Source: Nostoc sp. ATCC 43529 (lineage in GTDB: Bacteria; Cyanobacteriota; Cyanobacteriia; Cyanobacteriales; Nostocaceae). Taken from it: DNA of 64,000 bases. Shown piece by piece: positions 26,145-36,031 of this stretch (position 1 is the stretch's first letter; each line of letters opens with the position of its first letter). The notes beneath the pieces are model-generated. The model made no database searches. It was given only the letters and a program-made list of their open reading frames with translations, and had not been told where the DNA came from. The position numbers were made by a program, and so were the translations under genes. The stretch spans positions 1 through 64,000 of the forward strand of contig LWTK01000050.1 in assembly GCA_003326205.1 (NCBI GenBank). Direction: 5' to 3'.

Positions 26145-29100
26145 TTAAACTTGTTGCATTGGTATCTCAATCACGAACTCAGTACCTTCTCCTAGTGCGG
26201 AATTACAGGTTAAACTACCCTTGTGTTTGTCCACAATAATTTGATAGCTAATTGACAACCCTAAGCCTGTACCACTTCCTACTGACTTAGTAGTAAAAAA
26301 TGGATCAAAAATTTTCTGCCGGACAGCTTCTGTCATACCATAACCGTTATCGGCAATCCTAATTATCAGTGTATTAGAATCTGTTGGTTGAGTAGATATG
26401 CGAATCTCTGGATGATGATTTTTCACTTGTTCTTGAACTTCTGATACTCCAAAAACTCTACTGCAATTTCTCTGTTGCTCATTTACAGATGATTCTTCTA
26501 AAGCATCGAGCGCATTACTTAAAATATTCATAAATACCTGATTCAGTTGACCAGCATAACAAGTCACTTCTGGAATATTACCGTATTCTTTGATAACTTT
26601 AATTTCCGGATAATCGTTATTTTCTTTAAGTCTATGCTGCAAAATCATCAGGGTGTTATCTATTCCTTCATGAATATCTACAGGCTTCATTTCATATTCA
26701 TCAAGGCGTGAAAAGTTGCGTAAACCCAAAACAATAGTGCGGATACGCGAGCTACCAACCTTCATTGAATCTAGAATTTTTGGCAAGTCTTTTGCTAGAA
26801 AATCTATGTCGATTTCCTCAGATTTATCCTCAATGACAGGTGAAGAATCAGGATATTCTTGTTGATAAACAGTTATCAAATCCAGCAAATCGCTTACATA
26901 CTCGCTAGCATGAGCAATATTCCCATGAATAAAGTTAATGGGGTTATTAATTTCGTGGGCAATTCCCGCTACCATTTGCCCTAATGAAGACATCTTTTCG
27001 CTTTGAATTAATTGAATCTGAGCGCGTTTTAATTCCTGTATCGCCTGTTGTAATTTTTGATTGTTATCGTTTAATTCCTGTGTTCTTTCTTTGACTTTTT
27101 CCTCTAGAGTATGGTTGTATTTTTCTAAACTTTCTTTAGCTTGTGCCAAATTTTGATAGAGGATCGCATTCTTGAGGGATATTGCTGCTTGGGTGGTGAG
27201 TAGTTTCAAAACTTCTACGCGATCGCGTGTAAATGCTCCTGTAGTTAAATTATTTTCTAGATAAATAATCCCAATCAATTTTCCCTGATTGATAATCGGT
27301 ATAGACAATAAACTCTTAGGTTCCTCACAGATAATATAGCTATCCGCTGCTAAAAATGAAACAGCCATTGCATCATCGATAACCAAGATTTCTCTAGAGC
27401 GTTTAACGTAGTTAATCAAAGTAATTGGAACATCGTAGCTTGATTCTAAAGAAATTGATGGAAACTCTGTATAGCTATGTTCAAAATTTGAACTCGAACA
27501 AACTGCTGTGACAGTTAATGCTAAGCTATCATCTTCGCTTAAAATTAAAGCACATTTAGAAGCTCCTGCATTCTCGATCGCAACTTCCATTAAAGTAGAA
27601 AGCAGTCGCTCAAGCTCAATTTCCCCAGATAGTGCTTGAGATGCTTTAATAAATGTAGCTAAATCCAGAGAATCAGAAATACTTGTCTTTGAGCCAATTA
27701 CAGTTTGTTGATTGCTCAAACTCGATAAAGATGTGTTATTAAAAGAAGTGGTTTCTTGGCTGGAATGGATATTTACTTTGAGTTTTTCTTGCTGGAAGAC
27801 AGGAGCGAGTAATAAGGGATAACGTTTTACTAAATCGTCAACTTTTGCTATTGCTCCCCAGCGAACATAACTATAGTAAGCATCTGTGAGGTAGCTTTGG
27901 GCAATTTTATGTTTGCCCCATTCTAGATAGAATTTAGCAGTGAGTTCTTGAGCGAGGGCTTCTTCATGAAGATATTCATGTTCTTTAGCCAGAGAAATAG
28001 CGCGATCGTAGAATTCTATTGCTTCAAGATATTGACCACCAATCCGACACCGTTCTGCCTCTACAAGATAATATTTATGTAAATAATTCATAGGAGCATA
28101 ATGTGTCCACTGGTGCATTTTCTCCTGATTCACTTTAACCTTATCGATAATAGACTTTTGTTCTAAAAATGATGTATTAGGATATAATGCTAGTTGTGTT
28201 AGTGAATCATAAAAGTAAAGCAGAGGAGTAACTAACTGTCCTCTTCCACCATCTAAATACTTTTCTGCTAGAGTAGCATTTTCCAAGGCTAATGAATATT
28301 TCTCAAACAAGTAACAAAGATGTACTTTGCTGACATAAAAATAAAAAATTCCCATTACATCATTAGCTTCAAGGTAAAGCGGCAGCATTTTTTCTTCGTT
28401 GTAAGCTTCCCCAATTAAATAACAAGGGTTTGCTACATTACCGAGCAAATTTAAAACACTTTGTCGGTGGATGCTAATCCAGTTAAATACTATTTCTTGC
28501 TTGATTTGAGCGATAGCATTACTGTAGGTTGCCATCTCCCGTTCCAGTTCTGTCAGTTCTCGACCAATAAAATATGAAGAATAAGAATAAGCGTTAAGAC
28601 AATAAGCTGCATATTCTAAATCTCCTACTTCTATTGCAGAATAATAACCCTCCAGTAAAGGTTTTAATATTTGCCTAGTATGTTCCTTCCAATGTCTAAT
28701 AGCTGTATTAAATCCGAGAGTAATTTTAGGTTTAACTTCTTTAGCATTTAATTTATCTACTAAAGTTGCAGCCAGTTTACCAAATTGATAGGCAGACTCA
28801 ATATCCCCCACCACTCCGGAGAGTATTAACCCATAATTGACATAAGCAAAAGCAGACAAAGAAGCGCTGCCATATTTAAGTGATACGTTGATTTGTTTGA
28901 GAACAACCAGTGGAAACAGTTCCGGCGTAACTAAATAGGTAATAGCAGTGATAGTCGATAGAATACGCATGGCTGCTATTTGCTGAGCATCTATCATTTC
29001 CGGTAGATTAATTAAGTCCTGAATATGTCTGCCGTTCATATTTGATGCTAATTCTGCCATTGCTAACTGAATATCAGACTTACTTGGATGTTCAGGAAAT

Positions 29101-31958
29101 TCCACTCCCAAAAGTTTCAAAAATCTGAGTGCCGTATTTACGGCCTCTAGTGCTTGGTTCTGCGCTCCATAAGCTTGAATTTTGACTTGATAAACTTTTA
29201 CTTTTTCGAGCAGTGGTTTACGTAACAACACTACCTCTGCTAATTGCTCCATTTGTTCAAAGTTACCAGCTAAATAGGCTGCTTCTGTGGCAGTTTCATA
29301 TAAAGCCAGGGTAAGATGATGTTTTGTTTCCCAACTACCAGCTGCTAGTAGTTGAATGCCGGTAGTTAAATATTTAAGGGCAGCTGGATAAGCTGTTGAT
29401 GCTAAAGCTTTACATCCAGCAATTAAATTCATTTGGGCTAGTTCATCTCGCTGAGCTTGATGGGAGATAAATTCCACTGCAATATTTAGCTGATTGACAA
29501 GCTCAAAAATTCTTTCTTCTTGTTCTGCAACTGGAATATTGTTCAATAGCAATAGCCCAATTTTTAAATGAATTGGCTTTTTTTGTTCTTCGGGAATTAA
29601 AGAATAAGCAGCTTGTTGTACCCGATCGTGTACAAATTTATATTTAGGTATTTGTAAATTAAGATTTGTAATTTGTGTAGATTCTATCCCCTGAATAATT
29701 AACTCTTGATTGGTATTATCTGCCGGAAAAATATTGTAAATTTCTGTCTGTGGTAAAATTAATCCATCCAGTAAAGCTTGCCACAAATCTGATGCTGTAT
29801 CTACTACAGACTTTTCATGAACGATCGCTAAACTTTTTAAGTCAAATTGGTTACCAATACAAGCCGCGAGTTTTAATACTTTTTGGGTATTTATTGGCAG
29901 TTTCTCTATCTGAATAGCAATAAATTCTACTACATCATCTGTAAGAGCTAATTCTTTAATTTTAGAAATATCATACTGCCAATAACCAAGGTCTAAGTTT
30001 AATACAATTAACCCTTCCTCATACAAAGACTTGAGGAATTGAATAGAAAAGAATGGGTTACCTTTAGTTTTAGCAAACACCATCTGAGTCAAAGGAACAG
30101 CAACTAATTCCGGACAATGAAGAGTATCAGCAATTAAATGATTTAAATCCCCCTGATTTAAAGGTGCTAAGTTAATAGTACTAATTCTTGCTCCTGCTTG
30201 TTCAATCTCTTGCAGTGTTAAATAAAGCGGATGTGCTTTTGAAACTTCATTATCTCTATAGGAACCAATTAATAATAAACCTCTCTTAATTTCAGCTTTT
30301 TTTCCTGTATCTTCTGAAATATCAGACAAGCTACTTCCACACATTAATAACTGAATTAATTTCAAAGAAGCTGTATCTGCCCATTGTAAGTCATCGAGAA
30401 AAATAACGAGGGGATGTTCTTTTGTTGTGAAAATTTGAATGAATTTTTGGAACAAGAAATTAAAACGATTTTGGGCGGCACTGCCAGAAAGTTCTGTAAC
30501 TTGAGGTTGCTTACCGATAATCTGTTCAAGTTCAGGAATTACATCAATAATGACCTGAGTTTGTGTTCCTAATTCTCGGAGAATCTTGGCTTTCCATTGT
30601 TGAATTTGGGCATCGGTTTCTGAGAGCAATTGCCCGATTAAGTCTCGAAAAGCTTGCACCAACCCCGATAAAGGAATGTCACGTTGAAACTGATCGAATT
30701 TTCCTTTGATGAAGTAACTCCGCTGGCGCAGGATGGGTTTGTGGACTTCGTTGACTACAGCAGTTTTGCCAATGCCTGAGAAACCCGCGACTAATATCAT
30801 TTCTAGTCCCTTGATTCCACCTTGACAGTGAGCCAGCGGGTTGGGAAGCCACTGCATTGATGGGTTTTCCTGGCTCAAAGAAAGTGGTTGTGTTAACTTG
30901 TATTCCTTTTCTATGGGAGACTGCGCCAACCCAGAACCCGTAGGATACGCAGGGGGTTCAAAGGGGTTAGCAACTCGTTCAAAAGCAGCAAGTAGGGTTT
31001 CAACTTCATTTTGCCGACCATAGAGTTTTTCAGGGATTACAAAACGGTCTGAGATGTCACGGTTACCTAGTTTAAAAGTTGCAATATTTCTTGTATCTTG
31101 CCACTGCTTTTGACACACTTCTAAATCATGCTTTAATCCCAATACGCTTTGATAGCGTTCCTCAGCATTTTTGGCCATCAGCTTGCTGATAATATCAGAC
31201 AAAATTGTTGGAATATTGGAGTTAATTCGGCTAGCTTTTACTGGTTGTTTGGCAATATGAGAGTAAACCAACTCCATCGGATCTTTGCTCGTGAAAGGTA
31301 ACTGTCCGGTGAGGAGTTCATAGAAGGTTACACCCAGGGAATAAAAATCAGTGCGGTAGTCAATACCTCGGTTCATCCTACCAGTTTGTTCTGGGGAAAT
31401 ATAAGCGAGAGTGCCTTCTAAAACGTTGGGGTTTATGATAAATTGGCTTTCTCTTGGTAAGAGTGTGGCAATACTAAAGTCGATGATTTTTATCTCACCC
31501 GTGGTTGGGTTAATCAGAATATTAGCCGGTTTAATATCTTTATGAATGATGCGATCGCGGTGCATTCCTTCAAAAATAGAAGCAATTTTAATAGCAATAT
31601 CAAAAAACTCATCTAGAGAAATTTTATTTTCTTTTTTATTCTCGCCCTCCAGGAGCCATTTTTGCAGAGAAATACCGCCAAAATCTTCCATTACTAAGAT
31701 GTAACTATTGCGGTAATTATCTAAACTACAGGGTTTTACGATACCAGGAATATCGAGGTTTTTAGAGATGAGATACTGATTGCGAAACTGGGCAATTTCC
31801 GCAAATGTAGGATACTCATTCCGCATCAATTTGAGGACGACTGATTTTTGGTCTTGTTCTCTAATACCCCGATAAACCAGTGTTTTACTCCCTGAGTAGA
31901 TTTGCTCAGTTATTCGATAGCCAGGAAACGCATATAGTGTATCTAGTAATATTGACAT
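26145..31958 (-). CDS. Giant Ser/Thr kinase-ATPase-GAF-histidine kinase fusion (HstK type)
   Basis: 1937 residues. (1) A Ser/Thr kinase domain at about 10-280 with catalytic loop HKDIKPAN and DFS in place of DFG. (2) An AAA-type ATPase with Walker A GFSGIGKT near 390 and an IFLDDLQWAD Walker B. (3) A long helical TPR-like region (about 800-1400). (4) A GAF domain at about 1440-1590. (5) A coiled coil and histidine kinase core (GIAHEINNP, NQVFMNILSNALDALE, GSGTGLGLSI). This is the HstK dual-kinase family typical of Nostoc. The last module is paralogous to the kinases at 16706-22665. It may integrate signals that control the adjacent terpene genes; that link is inference from position. Confidence 0.93.
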   Translation of the reverse strand: MSILLDTLYAFPGYRITEQIYSGSKTLVYRGIREQDQKSVVLKLMRNEYPTFAEIAQFRNQYLISKNLDIPGIVKPCSLDNYRNSYILVMEDFGGISLQKWLLEGENKKENKISLDEFFDIAIKIASIFEGMHRDRIIHKDIKPANILINPTTGEIKIIDFSIATLLPRESQFIINPNVLEGTLAYISPEQTGRMNRGIDYRTDFYSLGVTFYELLTGQLPFTSKDPMELVYSHIAKQPVKASRINSNIPTILSDIISKLMAKNAEERYQSVLGLKHDLEVCQKQWQDTRNIATFKLGNRDISDRFVIPEKLYGRQNEVETLLAAFERVANPFEPPAYPTGSGLAQSPIEKEYKLTQPLSLSQENPSMQWLPNPLAHCQGGIKGLEMILVAGFSGIGKTAVVNEVHKPILRQRSYFIKGKFDQFQRDIPLSGLVQAFRDLIGQLLSETDAQIQQWKAKILRELGTQTQVIIDVIPELEQIIGKQPQVTELSGSAAQNRFNFLFQKFIQIFTTKEHPLVIFLDDLQWADTASLKLIQLLMCGSSLSDISEDTGKKAEIKRGLLLIGSYRDNEVSKAHPLYLTLQEIEQAGARISTINLAPLNQGDLNHLIADTLHCPELVAVPLTQMVFAKTKGNPFFSIQFLKSLYEEGLIVLNLDLGYWQYDISKIKELALTDDVVEFIAIQIEKLPINTQKVLKLAACIGNQFDLKSLAIVHEKSVVDTASDLWQALLDGLILPQTEIYNIFPADNTNQELIIQGIESTQITNLNLQIPKYKFVHDRVQQAAYSLIPEEQKKPIHLKIGLLLLNNIPVAEQEERIFELVNQLNIAVEFISHQAQRDELAQMNLIAGCKALASTAYPAALKYLTTGIQLLAAGSWETKHHLTLALYETATEAAYLAGNFEQMEQLAEVVLLRKPLLEKVKVYQVKIQAYGAQNQALEAVNTALRFLKLLGVEFPEHPSKSDIQLAMAELASNMNGRHIQDLINLPEMIDAQQIAAMRILSTITAITYLVTPELFPLVVLKQINVSLKYGSASLSAFAYVNYGLILSGVVGDIESAYQFGKLAATLVDKLNAKEVKPKITLGFNTAIRHWKEHTRQILKPLLEGYYSAIEVGDLEYAAYCLNAYSYSSYFIGRELTELEREMATYSNAIAQIKQEIVFNWISIHRQSVLNLLGNVANPCYLIGEAYNEEKMLPLYLEANDVMGIFYFYVSKVHLCYLFEKYSLALENATLAEKYLDGGRGQLVTPLLYFYDSLTQLALYPNTSFLEQKSIIDKVKVNQEKMHQWTHYAPMNYLHKYYLVEAERCRIGGQYLEAIEFYDRAISLAKEHEYLHEEALAQELTAKFYLEWGKHKIAQSYLTDAYYSYVRWGAIAKVDDLVKRYPLLLAPVFQQEKLKVNIHSSQETTSFNNTSLSSLSNQQTVIGSKTSISDSLDLATFIKASQALSGEIELERLLSTLMEVAIENAGASKCALILSEDDSLALTVTAVCSSSNFEHSYTEFPSISLESSYDVPITLINYVKRSREILVIDDAMAVSFLAADSYIICEEPKSLLSIPIINQGKLIGIIYLENNLTTGAFTRDRVEVLKLLTTQAAISLKNAILYQNLAQAKESLEKYNHTLEEKVKERTQELNDNNQKLQQAIQELKRAQIQLIQSEKMSSLGQMVAGIAHEINNPINFIHGNIAHASEYVSDLLDLITVYQQEYPDSSPVIEDKSEEIDIDFLAKDLPKILDSMKVGSSRIRTIVLGLRNFSRLDEYEMKPVDIHEGIDNTLMILQHRLKENNDYPEIKVIKEYGNIPEVTCYAGQLNQVFMNILSNALDALEESSVNEQQRNCSRVFGVSEVQEQVKNHHPEIRISTQPTDSNTLIIRIADNGYGMTEAVRQKIFDPFFTTKSVGSGTGLGLSISYQIIVDKHKGSLTCNSALGEGTEFVIEIPMQQV

Positions 31959-32255
31959 TGCAACCTATATTTATAAATTTTGTTTCTATGGCTTAGTATT
32001 CCCGCGTTCAGACTATCGTTATCAGTGAATATTAAAAATTCTTATTTGATTTGGATGAAAAATTTTAATTTTCAATGAAGTTTTTATTGTTGTTTTTATA
32101 TTTTTAAAAAGGCTTACTTTTCCAAAAAATAATTAAATTACCAACTAAACCTTGAGGTTTTTTTCCAAAAAATACTCTTATTTACTAGGTTATATTTGGA
32201 GATTATATATTAGGTTAAAACGTCTATTTCGTATTGCTATGAATCAGCACAAATA

Positions 32256-32304
32256 ACAAAAAGCCTGCTGTACTCTTAAACTAAAAAGTAGACTACAGCA
32301 GGTT
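32256..32304 (-). terminator. Terminator after the response regulator gene
   Basis: On the minus strand CCTGCTGTA (32302-32294) pairs with TACAGCAGG (32272-32264), 9 bp, followed by C and TTTTT (32262-32258). It lies about 260 bases after the response regulator stop. The rest of 31959-32565 is A/T-rich, with no gene. Confidence 0.6.
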
Positions 32305-32565
32305 TAATAGGTCTAGGAATGTTTTGCTAGACTAGCAACTGAGGTTAATAATAACCTCCCACGCTGACCAAGTAATTAGTAATTATTAATTCGTAATTGC
32401 AGGTGCAGAGGTTAATAACGATGGCAAATTTTAAGCTAATTTGTTTCCAAGTTGCGTATTCTCTTGTTAAGACCGTCATTTGTCTTTCGTCTAAAGCAAA
32501 TAACTAATAACTAAGACAAAGAACAGCCAGATGAAGTATTTATGCAATTTAAATGTTTTTTTAGC

Positions 32566-33219
32566 TTATTTGATTTTTTGTTTAATAAAAGTCACAACTT
32601 GAGTTAGCTGTTTCTTCAAGCCTTCTATTTCTGCTTGCATTTTGGCAATTTTATCGTTCAACGCCTCAATTTCCGCTTGGGAGACTCCTGGGGAACTAGA
32701 GGTTGGATTTACGGCAGGTGGGGTTGTTACTAAGGTATTTGGCTCACTAGAAGTTGCTACCGTAGCACTTGTGACACTAGAGGTTGTGGCAGTGCCATTC
32801 TTAGCGACGCCTGCTCCCACTGCAACTAGTTCTGGGCGTGGCTGCTTCGCTTTTGTCATAGCTAACTTAATTGCGCCAATTAGTTGCTTCTGATCGAAAG
32901 GCTTGCCCAGAAATTCAAAATATTCAAAGGGTTCTGGGATTTTTTCGGTCACCTCTTCTTTACGACCAGACATGATCACTAAAGGAATTTTCCTTAACTC
33001 CGGATGAGCTTGAACTTGCTGGAAAACTTCCCAGCCACTCATTTTAGGCAGAAGAAAATCCAACATAATCAGGCTGAGTTTTTCCTGAAGGATGAAATTT
33101 AGTCCCTCCACACCGTCTTTTGCTTCCAGTACTTCAAAATTGCCTGGAGGCAACATTTCTCGTACTTTTACCCTGACAACTGTAGTGTCATCGATAACTA
33201 AAATTTTATTGCTTGCCAC
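32566..33219 (-). CDS. Response regulator with C-terminal coiled coil
   Basis: 217 residues from the GTG at 33219 (MASNKILVIDD), where homology to receiver domains begins; the open frame extends upstream to 33387 but that part looks like leader. The receiver (about 3-125) has the acidic pair in VIDD, the phospho-acceptor Asp in LIMLDFLLPK, and the Lys of FLGKPF. A Thr/Ser/Val linker and a coiled coil (about 180-210, IEALNDKIAKMQAEIEGLKK) follow in place of a DNA-binding domain. The output is probably protein interaction. It is a possible partner for the orphan kinases nearby. Confidence 0.85.
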   Translation of the reverse strand: MASNKILVIDDTTVVRVKVREMLPPGNFEVLEAKDGVEGLNFILQEKLSLIMLDFLLPKMSGWEVFQQVQAHPELRKIPLVIMSGRKEEVTEKIPEPFEYFEFLGKPFDQKQLIGAIKLAMTKAKQPRPELVAVGAGVAKNGTATTSSVTSATVATSSEPNTLVTTPPAVNPTSSSPGVSQAEIEALNDKIAKMQAEIEGLKKQLTQVVTFIKQKIK

Positions 33220-33542
33220 GACTGTTTGCTCTAACAGAAACTTTAAGTGTAAATAGCGGCTTTGCCGATTGTCCTTGAGAATTCTCCCACTATATACAAA
33301 ATATCTATGAATTGGGGGATAGTATATTTCGGTATAAATGACATTGCTAGACGTGTTAGGCAAAACTTTTGCTTGTGTTCTTTTCAATTTGTGTCATTGT
33401 GATATTTAAAGCTTTGGCCTTAATCTAGGGCATAAGGGGCGGGAGACGCGGGGACGGAAGGACACAAAGAAATTACTTTCCGCATCAGAAAAACCCATTC
33501 CTTCTGGGAATGCGATGAAAGAAGCCTTTGAAAGCCCCTTAA

Positions 33543-33590
33543 ACGTCAACAGTCAACCGTCAACAGTCAACCGTCAACAGTCAACAGTCA
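33543..33590. repeat. Heptamer STRR abutting the lipA start
   Basis: Seven-base units (GTCAACA and GTCAACC alternating) run without interruption up to the ATG at 33591, leaving no normal ribosome binding site for that start. The rest of 33220-33542 is the leader of the response regulator and non-coding DNA. Confidence 0.7.
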
Positions 33591-34493
33591 ATGATTTCGT
33601 CACAAAAAGCCGAACTCAAGTCTGAAATTATGGCAATGCCTAGCTGGCTACGTCGCTCTATTGGCAAAGCCAGCGAAATTTCTACTGTACAACGCATTAT
33701 TAAACAGCGGCAAATTCACACGATTTGCGAAGAAGGGCGTTGTCCCAATCGGGGAGAGTGCTACGCCCAAAAAACCGCAACTTTTTTACTAATGGGGCCT
33801 ACCTGCACGCGCTCTTGTGCTTTCTGCCAAGTAGATAAAGGTCATGCACCGATGCCTATTGATTTAGAGGAACCGCAAAAGGTAGCCCAAGCGGTGCAGC
33901 TGTTAGGATTACATTATGTGGTGTTGACTTCTGTAGCCCGTGATGATTTGCCAGACCAAGGTGCTGGGCATTTTCTGAAGACGATCGCTGCTATCCGTCA
34001 ATTGAACCCAGAAACTCAAATTGAAGTCCTAACGCCAGATTTTTGGGGTGGTGCGGGCAGTGGGGAATCCGGTCAACGCCAGCGGATAGCTACGATTGTC
34101 GAAGCCAAAGTGGCTTGTTTCAACCACAACATTGAGACAGTACGACGCTTAACCGGTCCAGTGCGCCGGGGAGCCAAATACGATCGCTCCCTACGACTGC
34201 TGGCTATAGTCAAAGAACTGGATTCGACAATTCCCACAAAATCAGGTTTGATGCTGGGACACGGAGAAACCACTGATGAAGTCGTCCAAGCAATGGCTGA
34301 TTTAAGGGCTGTGGGGTGCGATCGCCTGACTATCGGTCAGTATATGCGCCCCTCTTTAGACCATCTACCAGTCCAAAAATATTGGACTCCAGAGGAATTT
34401 GAGCAACTCGGCTCCACAGCACGGCAAATGGGATTTACCCACGTCCGTTCCGGGCCACTGGTTCGTAGTTCCTACCATGCGGGAGAGGAGTGA
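33591..34493 (+). CDS. lipA: Lipoyl synthase
   Basis: 300 residues. This radical-SAM enzyme inserts two sulfurs into protein-bound octanoyl groups. It shows the auxiliary-cluster cysteines C46-x4-C51-x5-C57 (CEEGRCPNRGEC), the radical-SAM triad C72-x3-C76-x2-C79 (CTRSCAFC) and the C-terminal RSSYHAGE serine motif. The start at 33591 lies directly on a heptamer repeat array; an in-frame ATG at 33630 (MAMPSWLRRSIG) is an alternative and fits the usual family start better. Cyanobacteria often carry two lipA genes. Confidence 0.95.
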   Translation: MISSQKAELKSEIMAMPSWLRRSIGKASEISTVQRIIKQRQIHTICEEGRCPNRGECYAQKTATFLLMGPTCTRSCAFCQVDKGHAPMPIDLEEPQKVAQAVQLLGLHYVVLTSVARDDLPDQGAGHFLKTIAAIRQLNPETQIEVLTPDFWGGAGSGESGQRQRIATIVEAKVACFNHNIETVRRLTGPVRRGAKYDRSLRLLAIVKELDSTIPTKSGLMLGHGETTDEVVQAMADLRAVGCDRLTIGQYMRPSLDHLPVQKYWTPEEFEQLGSTARQMGFTHVRSGPLVRSSYHAGEE

Positions 34494-34494
34494 G

Positions 34495-34737
34495 GCAGGG
34501 GGCAGGGGGCAGGGGGAGAAGAGGACAAGGAGACAAGGATGAAAACTTAACAATAACTCTTTCCTCCGAAGTTCTGATGCCTGCGGCAACGCCAAAGGCG
34601 AACGGAGGTTTCCTCCGATCAGACTTCTCTCCTTGTCCCCAATTCTCAAGAGTCCCCCCATCCTCTTTTCATACCCAATGCCCAATGCCCAATGCCCAAT
34701 GCCCAATGCCCCATGCCCAATGCCCAATGCCCAACTT
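34495..34737. repeat. STRR arrays after lipA
   Basis: Three GGCAGGG-type heptamers lie at about 34495-34520, and about eight CCAATGC/CCCATGC units at 34674-34734. A dispersed repeat (around TGCCTGCGGCAACGCC, 34577-34600) lies between them. Non-coding. Confidence 0.7.
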
Positions 34738-34819
34738 CAAATATTTCTAAAGAATTTGGGGGATTGGTACACATAATTTGGTATTTCTTAAAAAGTCCTG
34801 ACATTAGGAGAAGCGCATT

Positions 34820-34957
34820 ATGACTGCTAAAGCTAAGAATTCCGCAGTTGCTGACAGTGGAGCTAAACCACCCTATGCCTATCGCACGGGCTGGGCAATT
34901 TTCTTGTTAGCTATCAATTTCTTGGTTGCAGCTTATTATTTCCACATTATTGAATAA
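34820..34957 (+). CDS. psaX: Photosystem I subunit PsaX
   Basis: 45 residues from the ATG at 34820, preceded by AGGAGAAG. A soluble N-terminus (MTAKAKNSAVADSGAKPPYA) leads into YRTGWAIFLLAINFLVAAYY, a single membrane helix, and ends FHIIE. This matches the small PsaX subunit that I recall from thermophilic cyanobacterial photosystem I (PTYAFRT..LLLAINFLVAAYYFGI). It sits at the periphery of PSI and binds chlorophyll. It is easily missed because of its length. Confidence 0.85.
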   Translation: MTAKAKNSAVADSGAKPPYAYRTGWAIFLLAINFLVAAYYFHIIE

Positions 34958-34978
34958 TTAGAAGTGGAACGGTGCTGC

Positions 34979-35845
34979 TCAAATCGTGCCTTTAAATAAA
35001 CCTTTGGGACGAATGAGTAGCACCAAAATCATAATTAACAGTGCTACACCTTGTTTATATTGAGAACCCAGCCAAGGAGTGCTAATTTCTTGGACAATGC
35101 CGATGATAAAAGCTGCGGCGATCGCACCGTAGGGGTTGCCAATTCCTCCCAAAATCACTGAGGCAAATAAGGGTAAAATTAAGAACCATCCCATATTCGG
35201 GCGCACGGCTGTAATTAACCCATACATACTGCCACCCAAGGATGTAAGAGTGCCAGCAATCAGCCAAGTCCAGAAAATTACTCGATCGACATTTATACCT
35301 GAGACCCTGGCTAAGTCTAGATCGTCAGCAACTGCTCGCATGGCTTTACCAATTTTGGTGTTTTGCAAGAGATAATGGAGTCCCAAAATTGCTAGCACTG
35401 CTAACGCCAATACCAATAATTGATTTTGCGGCACCTTCAAGCCGAAGATGTCTAAAGCTGGGGTAACAGGTAAATCGTAATTTTGATTTTTGCCACCCCA
35501 AATAAAAATAATTCCATTGCGAAGAAATAAGGCAAGTCCGATAGAAATAATAATCAGCGTGGTGGAAGTAGCACGAATAGAGCGCATTCTTGACCAGAGT
35601 AACTTTTCTGATAAGAGCATTACCGCTACTGTTCCTCCTGCTGCCAGGATCGTGGACAGCCAAATATTTACTCCAATGGTGTTGATTAGCCAAGTGAGAT
35701 AGGCTCCTAAAGTGAGAAAGTCACCATGAGCAAAGTTAGATAAACGTAAAATTCCATAGGTGAGTGTGAGTCCAACTGCGGCTAGAGCAATAATACTCCC
35801 CACTGCAATTCCGTTGACGATTAATTGGGCGAATTGTATATCCAT
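34979..35845 (-). CDS. natD: Branched-chain/neutral amino acid ABC transporter permease (LivH/NatD type)
   Basis: 288 residues from the ATG at 35845 (MDIQFAQLIVNGIAVGSIIA); the open frame continues to 35929 but the family starts here. About eight membrane helices, with the LivH-type signatures GLTLTYGILRLSNFAHGDFL and the cytoplasmic loop GKAMRAVADDLDLARVSGI that contacts the ATPases. In Nostoc/Anabaena the NatABCDE system takes up neutral amino acids; NatD is the equivalent permease. The partner genes are not adjacent, which fits the scattered nat genes. The symbol is a likely, not certain, assignment. Confidence 0.78.
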   Translation of the reverse strand: MDIQFAQLIVNGIAVGSIIALAAVGLTLTYGILRLSNFAHGDFLTLGAYLTWLINTIGVNIWLSTILAAGGTVAVMLLSEKLLWSRMRSIRATSTTLIIISIGLALFLRNGIIFIWGGKNQNYDLPVTPALDIFGLKVPQNQLLVLALAVLAILGLHYLLQNTKIGKAMRAVADDLDLARVSGINVDRVIFWTWLIAGTLTSLGGSMYGLITAVRPNMGWFLILPLFASVILGGIGNPYGAIAAAFIIGIVQEISTPWLGSQYKQGVALLIMILVLLIRPKGLFKGTI

Positions 35846-36031
35846 AAGTCTGAAGTTGCCACAAAAAATTTTGAAATCAGTCCTTCGTACAATATTTTTT
35901 TTAGGTTTAGGTGCTAAACCCGACACCATAAGTTATGGTTTATAAATAAAAAAGGATTGCCCGCCCACATAACATAGAATCCTATTCGGATTTTTATGCG
36001 AAGCTAAACTTGTTCAGCGGTCTAGTTGACC

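Noticed and set aside
34365..34750. Frames through CCAATGC repeats after lipA
   Set aside because: Low-complexity translation of heptamer arrays (GHGALGIGHW), not a protein.
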